From positions 62,001-126,000 of the forward strand of contig NZ_JARXYX010000018.1 of the NCBI RefSeq assembly GCF_029893585.1: DNA of 64,000 nt, given 5' to 3'. Shown in pieces: positions 1-7,474 of this stretch. The DNA is from Streptomyces sp. LBL. GTDB taxonomy: Bacteria; Actinomycetota; Actinomycetes; Streptomycetales; Streptomycetaceae. The position numbers and the translations under genes were made by a program. The stretch's first letter is position 1; each line of letters starts with the position of its first letter. Under the pieces are notes generated by a model. That model did no database searches. It was not told the DNA's origin and saw only the letters and a program-made list of their open reading frames with translations.

Positions 1-104
1 CCAGCGTGGTCAATCCGCCCTGGTGACGCCCGCGTCACGCCTCGGTCACCCGCTCGTGTCCGCCCACGTCAGGCGGCCGTCACCGCCCGAGAAACGGCTG
101 AATA

Positions 105-1136
105 ATGACCGCATCCGCATCCGCATCCGTATCCGCATCCGGCTCTACATCCGCTTCCGTATCTACATCCGCGTCCCCGTCCTCCGCCCGCTCCTCCCCC
201 ACCCTGCTCGTCCTGGACGCCGACCCGCCGCCCCGGCTCGGGAAGCTCACCGGCCGTGCCCGGGTCGAGCACGCGGACGCGTCGACGCTCGCCGAGCGGC
301 TGCCGTTCGCCGATGTGCTGCTGGTGTGGGACTTCACCTCGCACGCGGTGCGCGCGGCCTGGCCCGGCGAGGGGCCGCGGCCGCGCTGGGTGCACACGGC
401 GAGCGCGGGCGTGGACCATCTGATGTGTCCGGAACTCGCCGCCTCCGACACGGTGGTGACGAACGCGCGGGGCGTCTTCGACCGGCCGATCGCCGAGTAC
501 GTCGCCGCGCTGGTCCTGTCGATGGCCAAGGACCTACCGCGGACCCTGGAGTCGCAGCGAGAGAAGACCTGGCGGCACCGGGAGTCGCAGCGGGTGGCCG
601 GCACGCGCGCGTGCGTGGTCGGGTCCGGGCCGATCGGACGGGCGATCGTCTCCACACTCAAGGCGCTCGGCGTCACCGCCGCCCTGGTCGGCCGCACCCC
701 GCGCACCGGCGTGCACGGCCCGGACGACCTGGACCGGCTGATGGCCCGCTCGGACTGGGTGATCGCGGCGGCGCCCCTCACGGAGCAGACGCGCGGCATG
801 TTCGACGCCCGCCGCTTCGGCATGATGCAGCCCTCCGCCCGCTTCATCAACATCGGCCGGGGACAGCTGGTCGTCGAGGACGCGCTGGTCGAGGCGCTGC
901 ACAAGCGCTGGATCGCGGGCGCCGCCCTGGACGTCTTCGAGCACGAGCCCCTCACCCCCGACAGCTCGCTCTGGCAGGTCCCGAACCTGATCGTGTCCCC
1001 CCACATGAGCGGCGACACGGTCGGCTGGCGGGACGAGCTGGGCGCACAGTTCGTGGAGTTGTACGAGCGCTGGGAGACGGGCAGATCACTGCCGAACGTG
1101 GTGGACAAGCAGCACGGGTATGTACCCGGACACTGA
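105..1136 (+). CDS. D-2-hydroxyacid dehydrogenase (NAD-dependent)
   Basis: Predicted NAD(P)-dependent oxidoreductase of the D-isomer-specific 2-hydroxyacid dehydrogenase family, interconverting 2-oxo and D-2-hydroxy acids in the cytoplasm. The nucleotide-binding stretch VVGSGPIGRAIV lies near residues 170-180. The family's catalytic Arg, Glu and His are plausibly in INIGRG, DVFEHEP and SPHMSG. The first ~30 residues are a Ser/Ala/Thr/Val-rich run encoded by 6-bp GCATCC-like repeats, atypical for the family, so the true start could be further in. It is followed after 60 bp by an amidase in the same direction and lies in a catabolic cluster with an ectoine-type transporter. Its substrate cannot be read from the sequence. 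Confidence 0.88.
   Translation: MTASASASVSASGSTSASVSTSASPSSARSSPTLLVLDADPPPRLGKLTGRARVEHADASTLAERLPFADVLLVWDFTSHAVRAAWPGEGPRPRWVHTASAGVDHLMCPELAASDTVVTNARGVFDRPIAEYVAALVLSMAKDLPRTLESQREKTWRHRESQRVAGTRACVVGSGPIGRAIVSTLKALGVTAALVGRTPRTGVHGPDDLDRLMARSDWVIAAAPLTEQTRGMFDARRFGMMQPSARFINIGRGQLVVEDALVEALHKRWIAGAALDVFEHEPLTPDSSLWQVPNLIVSPHMSGDTVGWRDELGAQFVELYERWETGRSLPNVVDKQHGYVPGH
115..187 (+). repeat. 6-bp tandem repeat (GCATCC-like) inside coding sequence
   Basis: Imperfect hexamer array (ATCCGC/ATCCGT variants) at the 5' end of the dehydrogenase gene. It encodes the Ser/Ala-rich N-terminus. Confidence 0.7.
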
Positions 1137-1137
1137 C

Positions 1138-1187
1138 GTCCTACGTTCTACGTTTTACGTCCTACGTCTTACCTCTTACGTCCTGCG
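1138..1187 (+). repeat. 8-bp tandem repeat (TACGTCCT-like), six copies
   Basis: About six imperfect copies of TACGTCCT/TACGTTCT fill the gap between the dehydrogenase stop and the amidase. No hairpin is evident, so read-through transcription is plausible. The amidase ribosome site (GCGGAGGG) follows directly. Confidence 0.7.
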
Positions 1188-1196
1188 GAGGGCCTG

Positions 1197-2630
1197 ATGA
1201 CGGAGCTCACCGAGCTGACCGCCTTACAACTCGTCGACGGCTACCGCAAGGGCGAATTCAGCCCCGTGGAGGCGACCCGCGCGGCCCTGAAGCGGGCGGC
1301 GTCGATCCAGCCGAAGGTGAACGCGTTCGTACGGCTCACCGCGGACGAGGCCCTGGCGCGGGCCCGGGACTCGGCCGACCGGTGGCGTCGCGGTGAGCCG
1401 GCCGGGCTGGTGGACGGGGTCCCGGTGACGGTGAAGGACATCCTGCTGCTGCGCGGCACGCCGACCCTCAAGGGCTCCAAGGCGATCTCGGAGCAGGGCC
1501 GTTGGGACGAGGACGCCCCGTCCGTCGCCCGCCTGCGGGAGCACGGTGCCGTCTTCCTCGGCAAGACCACGACCCCGGAGTTCGGCTGGAAGGGCGTCAC
1601 CGACTCGCCACTGACCGGGGTGACCCGCAACCCGCACGATCCGACCCGTACCGCGGGCGGCTCCAGCGGCGGCGCGGCGGCGGCCGTGGCTCTCGGCGCG
1701 GGACCGCTCGCCCTCGGGACCGACGGCGGCGGCAGTGTCCGTATCCCGGCCGCGTTCTGCGGGATCTTCGCCCTGAAGCCGACGTACGGCCGCGTGCCGC
1801 TCTACCCGGCGAGCGCCTTCGGCACCCTCGCCCATGTGGGCCCGATGACCCGGGACGCGGCGGACGCGGCGCTGCTCCTCGACGTGATCGGGAACCCGGA
1901 CTCCCGGGACTGGTCGGCGCTGGGCCCGGCGCCCGGCACCTTCTCGGCGGGGCTGTCGGGTGGGGTGCGGGGGCTCCGGGTGGCCTACTCGCCGTCCCTC
2001 GGCGGGCAGGTCGCGGTACAGCCGGCGGTCGCGGCGGCGGTACGGCGGGGCGTGGAGCGGCTGGCGGAGCTCGGGGCGTACGTCACCGAGGCCGACCCCG
2101 ACCTCACCGACCCGGTGGACGCCTTCCACACCCTGTGGTTCAGCGGCGCGGCCCGGATGACCCAGCCCTTCGGGCCGCGGCAGCGCGAACTGCTCGACCC
2201 TGGGTTGCGGGAGATCTGCGACCGGGGCGCCCGCTACAGCGCCCTCGACTATCTGGCCGCGGTCGATGTCCGGATGGACCTCGGCCGCCGCATGGGCCGC
2301 TTCCACGACTCCTACGACCTGCTGGTCACCCCGACCCTCCCGATCACCGCGTTCGAGGCGGGCGCCGAGGTGCCGAAGGGTTCCGGCCACCGCCGGTGGA
2401 CGGGGTGGACGCCGTTCACGTACCCCTTCAACATGACCCAGCAGCCGGCCGCCTCGGTCCCGGTGGGCACGGACGGCAACGGGCTGCCCGTCGGACTCCA
2501 GCTGGTGGCCGCCCGCCACCGCGACGACCTCGTGCTCCGGGCGGCCCACGCCCTGTACGAGACTGGCACCCCTTACGAGGCCGGCATCCCTTGCGAGGCC
2601 GGCGCCGGGATCACGCCCGCCGGAAGCTGA
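1197..2630 (+). CDS. Amidase (amidase signature family)
   Basis: Predicted amidase-signature hydrolase cleaving a carboxamide bond, cytoplasmic, 477 aa (normal length). The Ser-cisSer-Lys triad is visible: Lys in GVPVTVKDI (about residue 80), cis-Ser in the Gly/Ser-rich TAGGSSGGAAAAVALG (about 150-165), and nucleophile Ser in GTDGGGSVRIPA (about 175-185). The C-terminus has a short repeated ETGTPYEAGIPCEAG-like tail. GGAGGG precedes the ATG. Its last 20 nt overlap the convergent DUF3830 gene. With the dehydrogenase and ehu transporter it probably processes an imported amide-containing solute; the substrate is unknown. Confidence 0.9.
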   Translation: MTELTELTALQLVDGYRKGEFSPVEATRAALKRAASIQPKVNAFVRLTADEALARARDSADRWRRGEPAGLVDGVPVTVKDILLLRGTPTLKGSKAISEQGRWDEDAPSVARLREHGAVFLGKTTTPEFGWKGVTDSPLTGVTRNPHDPTRTAGGSSGGAAAAVALGAGPLALGTDGGGSVRIPAAFCGIFALKPTYGRVPLYPASAFGTLAHVGPMTRDAADAALLLDVIGNPDSRDWSALGPAPGTFSAGLSGGVRGLRVAYSPSLGGQVAVQPAVAAAVRRGVERLAELGAYVTEADPDLTDPVDAFHTLWFSGAARMTQPFGPRQRELLDPGLREICDRGARYSALDYLAAVDVRMDLGRRMGRFHDSYDLLVTPTLPITAFEAGAEVPKGSGHRRWTGWTPFTYPFNMTQQPAASVPVGTDGNGLPVGLQLVAARHRDDLVLRAAHALYETGTPYEAGIPCEAGAGITPAGS

Positions 2631-3105
2631 GCGACTCCCCGGCCGCCCCGGTCCGCCACAGATCGTTGCACCCGTCCGCGAGGTCCGGCAGGCCCTCGAC
2701 GATCTGGCCCCAGACGATGCCCGGCACCCAGCCCACGTCGGCGTTGAGCAGCAGGTTGTTGCGCTCGTAGAACAGGGCCAGGTCGACGACCGTCGTGCCG
2801 GGGCGGACCTCCCGGTCGTAGCCGTAGGCCTGGGTGCCCAACTCCGCGCCCGCGAAGGAGAAATAGCAGAGATCACCCGGAATGGGGGTGACTGTCGGGT
2901 TTTCCAGCGGTGGTTCGGAAGTCGCGAAAGGCGGGAACAGGGCGTAGATCTCGTTGCGTGCGTATTTGGCGTGATAGACCTCCCCGGCGAGCGGAAGGGC
3001 ATCCCAGACGGCCGCGCAGGTGATCGGCGCGCGATCGTCGAGCAGCTTCGCGGTGGCGGTGATTCCGCGCTTGACCAGCGAGACTTCGAGGTATCGGTCA
3101 GCCAT
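2611..3105 (-). CDS. DUF3830 family protein
   Basis: About 164-aa protein resembling DUF3830, a small cyclophilin-like beta-barrel family often found beside amidase and amino-acid ABC transporter genes. Seen: an N-terminal KRGITATAKLLDDRAPITC segment, a central HAKYARNEIYALFPPF stretch and the C-terminal RTGAAGESLSFRRA. I chose the start at MADRYLEV; an ATG nine bases upstream (MERMADRY) is also possible. It overlaps the amidase 3' end by 20 nt in convergent orientation and diverges from ehuB across ~100 bp. Its biochemical role is unknown. Confidence 0.78.
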   Translation of the reverse strand: MADRYLEVSLVKRGITATAKLLDDRAPITCAAVWDALPLAGEVYHAKYARNEIYALFPPFATSEPPLENPTVTPIPGDLCYFSFAGAELGTQAYGYDREVRPGTTVVDLALFYERNNLLLNADVGWVPGIVWGQIVEGLPDLADGCNDLWRTGAAGESLSFRRA

Positions 3106-3202
3106 GCGTTCCATGGTCCCGTGGCAGTCAAGAGGCCCCGGGCGAGGAACGGGGCTGAATTCGATCTGCATAACTCACATGCTCTCGGGTAGCCGCGCCG
3201 CC

Positions 3203-4108
3203 ATGGCTCCACCTATGGAACATGGCGCACACACGTCCAGACCCACACGCCGGTCGCTGCTCGCGGGGGTGGCGGCGCTCGGCGCGCTGGGTGCGGCGGG
3301 CTGCTCGCGCGTGGCGACCGCCTCGACCACCGAGGGCGGTGATCTCCTCGACCGCATCAAGGCGGCCGGTGTCGTACGGCTCGGAATCGCAGGCGAGATC
3401 CCGTTCGGGTACATCGACAGGAACGGCGATCTGACCGGCGAGGCACCCGAACTCGCGAGGGTCATCTTCAAACGGCTCGGGGTGGACAAGGTCCAGCCGG
3501 TACCGACCGAGTTCGGCTCGCTGATTCCCGGTCTGAACTCCCAGCAGTTCGATGTCGTCGCCGCCGGGATGTACGTCAATCCCGAGCGCTGCGAACAGGT
3601 CATCTTCGCCGATCCCGACTACCAGATGCTCGATTCCTTCATCGTGCGCAAGGGCAACCCGAAGGGCCTGCGCACCTACAAGGACATCGTCGAGAAGAAG
3701 GCCAAGTTCGCGACCGGCACCGGATACGCGGAGATCCAGTACGCCGTCGAGGCCGGGTACAAGGAGAGCGACATCCTGATCGTGCCGGACCAGGTCGCCG
3801 GGCTGAACGCCGTGGAGGCCGGGCGCGTCGACGCCTTCGCCGGGACCGCGCTGACCGCCCGCGAGGTGGTCAAGAAGTCGGGCAAGGCCGAGTCCACCAA
3901 GGCCTTCACGCCCATCGTCGGCGGCAAACCGCATGTCGACGGGGGCGCCTTCGCGTTCCGGCCGACCGAGACCGGGCTGCGGGACGCCTTCAACGTCGAG
4001 TTGCGGAAGCTGAAGAAGAGCGGGGAGTTGTTCCGGATCCTCAAGCCCTTCGGGTTCACCGAGGCCGAGATGACCGACCTCACCGCGAAGGAGCTGTGCG
4101 GCGGATGA
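3203..4108 (+). CDS. ehuB: Ectoine/hydroxyectoine-type ABC transporter substrate-binding lipoprotein
   Basis: Extracytoplasmic solute-binding protein of the polar amino acid/ectoine uptake family (SBP_bac_3 fold), 301 aa. The N-terminus has a twin-arginine motif (RPTRRSLL) and a lipobox ending GAAGC, so it is probably a Tat-exported lipoprotein. The mature part begins at the binding fold (GVVRLGIAGEIPFGYID) and contains DVVAAGMYVNPERC. Its stop overlaps the ehuC start by four bases (ATGA). The order B-C-D-A matches known ehu operons. Ectoine specificity is inferred from operon order and overall resemblance; another polar amino acid is possible. Confidence 0.85.
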   Translation: MAPPMEHGAHTSRPTRRSLLAGVAALGALGAAGCSRVATASTTEGGDLLDRIKAAGVVRLGIAGEIPFGYIDRNGDLTGEAPELARVIFKRLGVDKVQPVPTEFGSLIPGLNSQQFDVVAAGMYVNPERCEQVIFADPDYQMLDSFIVRKGNPKGLRTYKDIVEKKAKFATGTGYAEIQYAVEAGYKESDILIVPDQVAGLNAVEAGRVDAFAGTALTAREVVKKSGKAESTKAFTPIVGGKPHVDGGAFAFRPTETGLRDAFNVELRKLKKSGELFRILKPFGFTEAEMTDLTAKELCGG

Positions 4109-4824
4109 CCTCAGGACTCTGGGAACTGGTACTCAAGGGCATATGGACCACGGTCCAGCTGCTCGTGTTCAGCGCGCTGCTGGCCGCCGCGGTCGCCTTC
4201 GTCGCGGGTGTGGCCCGCACCCACCGGTTGTGGATCGTCCGCTTCCTCGCGGGCCTGTACACCGAGGTGTTCCGCGGGACCTCCGCGCTGGTGATGATCT
4301 TCTGGGTGTTCTTCGTGCTGCCGATCGCCTTCGGCTGGCAGCTGGTGCCGATGTGGGCGGGCACGCTCGCGCTCGGGCTGACCTACGGGGCGTACGGCTC
4401 GGAGATCGTGCGCGGTGCGCTGAAGGCCGTCGACCCGGCGCAGCAGGAGGGCGGGATCGCGCTGAGCTTCACGCCCTGGCAGCGGATGCGGCTGATCCTG
4501 CTGCCGCAGGCGGTGCCGGAGATGATCCCGCCGTTCTCCAACCTGCTGATCGAGCTGCTCAAGGGCACCGCGCTGGTGTCGGTGATGGGCATGGGCGACC
4601 TGGCGTTCAGCGGCAACCTGGTGCGCCTCGCGCTGCAGGAGAGCGCGGAGATCTACTCGTATCTGCTGGTGATCTACTTCGTGATCGCCTTCCTGCTCAC
4701 CCGGGTGATGCGCGGGCTGGAGAAGAAACTGAAGGCGGGCGTCGGGAAGGCGCCGCAGCGCGGCGTGGACGCGCGGGAGCTGAAGCCTGCGGAGACGACC
4801 GGGGTCGGAGGTGCTGTCGTATGA
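4105..4824 (+). CDS. ehuC: Ectoine-type ABC transporter permease EhuC
   Basis: HisM-type inner-membrane permease, 239 aa, with about five hydrophobic helices. The conserved EAA loop is present near mid-protein (GALKAVDPAQQEGGIALSF). I used the ATG overlapping the ehuB stop; a GTG nine bases upstream would add three residues. Its stop overlaps ehuD by four bases, giving strict translational coupling. It pairs with EhuD to form the translocation channel. Confidence 0.85.
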   Translation: MTSGLWELVLKGIWTTVQLLVFSALLAAAVAFVAGVARTHRLWIVRFLAGLYTEVFRGTSALVMIFWVFFVLPIAFGWQLVPMWAGTLALGLTYGAYGSEIVRGALKAVDPAQQEGGIALSFTPWQRMRLILLPQAVPEMIPPFSNLLIELLKGTALVSVMGMGDLAFSGNLVRLALQESAEIYSYLLVIYFVIAFLLTRVMRGLEKKLKAGVGKAPQRGVDARELKPAETTGVGGAVV

Positions 4825-5471
4825 AGTGGGACTGGAACGCGGTGAGCGACTTCATGCCGCACTTCTGGGACGGTCTGCTGATCACCCTGCAGGCGCTGGC
4901 GCTGGGGTCGGTCATCTCCTTCGTACTGGGCCTGGTGTGGGCGATGCTGATGCGCACGCCGTCGCGCTGGGTGCGCTGGCCGGTCGGGGTGGTCACGGAG
5001 TTCGTGCGCAACACTCCCCTGCTGGTCCAGCTGTTCTTCCTCTTCTATGTGCTGCCCGAGTGGGGCGTGACCCTGTCGGCGCTGAGCACCGGTGTGATCG
5101 GGATCGGGCTGCACTACTCGACGTACACGATGCAGGTCTACCGGGCCGGCATCGAGGCGGTGCCGGCCGGCCAGTGGGAGGCGGCGACGGCGCTGAACCT
5201 GCCGGTGGCCCGGACCTGGCGGGTGGTGATCCTGCCGCAGGCGATCCGTCGGGTGGTGCCGGCGCTCGGCAACTACGTGATCGCGATGCTCAAGGACACG
5301 CCGATGCTGATGGTGATCACCGTGCTGGAGATGCTCGGCCAGGCGCGGCTGTTCTCCCAGGAGCACTTCCAGTTCACCGAGCCCCTGACCGTGATCGGCG
5401 TGGCCTTCATCGTCATTTCCTATCTGGCCTCCCTTCTCCTGCGAGCACTGGAGCGACGTCTTGTCCACTGA
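4821..5471 (+). CDS. ehuD: Ectoine-type ABC transporter permease EhuD
   Basis: Second HisM-type permease, 216 aa, with hydrophobic helices, the TEFVRNTPLLVQLFFLFY signature of the polar amino acid permease family, and an EAA loop (GIEAVPAGQWEAATALNL). The ATG sits in an ATGA overlap with ehuC. Its stop lies 11 nt inside the ATPase gene. Confidence 0.86.
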   Translation: MKWDWNAVSDFMPHFWDGLLITLQALALGSVISFVLGLVWAMLMRTPSRWVRWPVGVVTEFVRNTPLLVQLFFLFYVLPEWGVTLSALSTGVIGIGLHYSTYTMQVYRAGIEAVPAGQWEAATALNLPVARTWRVVILPQAIRRVVPALGNYVIAMLKDTPMLMVITVLEMLGQARLFSQEHFQFTEPLTVIGVAFIVISYLASLLLRALERRLVH

Positions 5472-6258
5472 CACCTCCCTGATGAAAGATCCCGACGCCC
5501 ACTCCAACCCGCCGGTGGACGGCAGCGAGCTGATCCGGCTGGAGCGGGTCACCAAGCGGTTCGGGTCCAACACGGTCCTCGACCGGCTGGACTTCTCCGT
5601 GGACTCCGGCAAGCACGTCACGCTGATCGGGCCGTCCGGCTCCGGCAAGACGACGATCCTGCGGCTGCTGATGACGCTGACCAAGCCCGACGAGGGCACG
5701 ATCACCGTCGACGGTCAGCAGCTGTTCCCGGCACCGGAGAAGCAGGTCCGGGAGGTCCGCAAGAAGATCGGGATGGTGTTCCAGCAGTTCAACCTGTTCC
5801 CGAACATGTCGGCCCTGAGGAACATCACCGAGGCCCCCGTCACCGTCCTCGGGATGTCCAGGGACGAGGCGGACGAGCGGGCCCGCGACCTGCTCGACCT
5901 GGTGGGTCTCGCCGACAAGGCCGACGCCCGTCCGAGCCAGCTGTCCGGCGGGCAGCAGCAGCGGGTGGCGATCGCGCGGGCGCTGGCGATGCGGCCGCGG
6001 ATCCTGCTGATGGACGAGGTGACCTCCGCGCTGGACCCGGAGCTGGTGGCCGGTGTCCTGGACGTGCTGCGGGACATCGCCCGCACCACCGACATCACGA
6101 TGCTCTGCGTGACCCACGAGATGAACTTCGCCCGGGACATCTCCGACCAGGTCCTGATGTTCGACTCGGGCCGGGTCATCGAGTCCGGCCCCCCGGAGAA
6201 GATCTTCGGCGATCCCGAGCACGACCGGACCCGCGAATTCCTCGGCGCGGTGCTGTGA
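5461..6258 (+). CDS. ehuA: Ectoine-type ABC transporter ATP-binding protein EhuA
   Basis: Cytoplasmic ABC ATPase of the polar amino acid type, 265 aa. Walker A is GPSGSGKTT (about residue 60), the Q-loop region is MVFQQFNLFPNMSA, the signature is LSGGQQQRVAIARAL and Walker B is RILLMDEVTSALDPE, with the switch His in CVTHEMNFA. Translation begins at TTG, with GGAG seven bases upstream, overlapping ehuD by 11 nt. It is the last gene of the transporter operon. Confidence 0.88.
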   Translation: MSTDTSLMKDPDAHSNPPVDGSELIRLERVTKRFGSNTVLDRLDFSVDSGKHVTLIGPSGSGKTTILRLLMTLTKPDEGTITVDGQQLFPAPEKQVREVRKKIGMVFQQFNLFPNMSALRNITEAPVTVLGMSRDEADERARDLLDLVGLADKADARPSQLSGGQQQRVAIARALAMRPRILLMDEVTSALDPELVAGVLDVLRDIARTTDITMLCVTHEMNFARDISDQVLMFDSGRVIESGPPEKIFGDPEHDRTREFLGAVL

Positions 6259-6446
6259 TCTCCCAGAGGTGAACGGCGCTCAACGTCCGAGGTCCCGGCA
6301 CCGGGTCATACCTCTGGCACATGCCAGGTGTCAGCGTTCCTGTTGACAGGGGTGCCGGGCCCTCGGAATCTCGTCAGCAGGCTCTTGTCAACAACCGCTC
6401 GCCGCACGCCATGTGCCCGCTATCGTGGACGCGATTCGCTGTCCGG

Positions 6447-6486
6447 ATTACAGCCCAGTTGTAGAGATTACGGCCCAGTTGTAGAG
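6447..6486 (+). promoter_or_regulatory. 20-bp tandem repeat upstream of the IclR gene (possible operator)
   Basis: Two adjacent 20-bp copies (ATTACAGCCCAGTTG... and ATTACGGCCCAGTTG..., one mismatch) end 27 bp before the iclR-family start. Their position suggests autoregulation, but this is inference. Confidence 0.45.
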
Positions 6487-6513
6487 CGACCGAGCGAGCG
6501 CAAGGGGAACACC

Positions 6514-7272
6514 GTGGCGCTGATGCACGAGCCGACCGCGCCGTACCACTCGGCCCAGGACGCCCTGCGGGTGCTGGAGACCGTGGCACGGCACACCACC
6601 GGAGTCACCGACAGCCGACTCGCCCGCCTGACCGGCATCGGCCCGGAGCGCCTGACCACGCTCCTGAGGATGCTGCGCCGCGAGGGTTACGTCGAGCAGG
6701 TCACCGACAGGGCGTACGTCACCGGCGCCGCCCTCACCCGCCTGGGCTCCACCCGGGACCGCGAACGGACCCTGCGCGAGAAGCTCCAGGGGGTCCTGGA
6801 CCGGCTGCGCGACTCGGTCGGCGCCGCCGTGTACATCAGCCGGTACGTCGACGGCGAGATCAACGTCACGCAGTACGCCGCCGGCCCCGGCACCCCCGCG
6901 GTGAACGAGTGGGTGGACTTCCGCCACTCCGCCCACGCCACCGCGATCGGCAAGAGCCTGCTCGGCCAACTCGACCACAACGGCCGGCGGGACCACCTCT
7001 CCCGGCACAAGATGGCCCGCCTGACCTCGCGCACCATCACCAGCGACAAGCTGCTGCTGTCCCGCCTGGAGTCCCAGCCGCCGACCGTGCCCCACCTCGA
7101 CCTCCAGGAGTACGCGGTCGGCACGGTGTGCGCGGCCGTCCCGATCACGGCCGGCTCCTCGGTCGGCTGCCTCGCCCTGTCCCTCCCGGTCGAGCACGCG
7201 CACCGTCTCCGCCAGGCCGCGGACCGGCTGAACCGGGGGGCGGCACCGGTGCTGCTGTCCCTGGCGCTGTAG
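6514..7272 (+). CDS. IclR-family transcriptional regulator
   Basis: Predicted transcription factor with an N-terminal winged HTH (about residues 10-70: ALRVLETVARHTTGVTDSRL and LTTLLRMLRREGYVEQ) and a C-terminal IclR ligand-binding domain (FRHSAHATAIGKSLL; ITAGSSVGCLALSLPV). I chose GTG 6514 (AAGGGG upstream) because sequence before it is not domain-like. It lies 255 bp after ehuA, same strand, and probably controls the ehu/amidase cluster. Family members sense small acids or catabolites; the effector is unknown. Confidence 0.85.
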   Translation: MALMHEPTAPYHSAQDALRVLETVARHTTGVTDSRLARLTGIGPERLTTLLRMLRREGYVEQVTDRAYVTGAALTRLGSTRDRERTLREKLQGVLDRLRDSVGAAVYISRYVDGEINVTQYAAGPGTPAVNEWVDFRHSAHATAIGKSLLGQLDHNGRRDHLSRHKMARLTSRTITSDKLLLSRLESQPPTVPHLDLQEYAVGTVCAAVPITAGSSVGCLALSLPVEHAHRLRQAADRLNRGAAPVLLSLAL

Positions 7273-7400
7273 GGCCTGCTGGGTGGATCATGCCGCGGAC
7301 GCGGGGGTCCGGCCCGCCCGGCAGGTGGTCCGAAGCACTCGCGCGGACCGGGTAGTATTTTCTCTGTCGTCAGCCGCGGAGAGCGGCTGGCGGGAGTCAT

Positions 7401-7474
7401 GCGCCGTTAGCTCAGTTGGTTAGAGCAGCTGACTCTTAATCAGCGGGTCCGGGGTTCGAGTCCCTGACGGCGCA
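7401..7474 (+). tRNA. tRNA-Lys(CTT)
   Basis: Complete cloverleaf: acceptor GCGCCGT/ACGGCGC, D-arm TAGCTCAGTTGGTTAGAGC, anticodon stem GCTGA/TCAGC with loop CTCTTAA (anticodon CTT), T-arm GGGTTCGAGTCCC, discriminator A, no encoded CCA. Its antisense strand carries the stop and last codons of the acyl-CoA synthetase gene. Confidence 0.97.
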
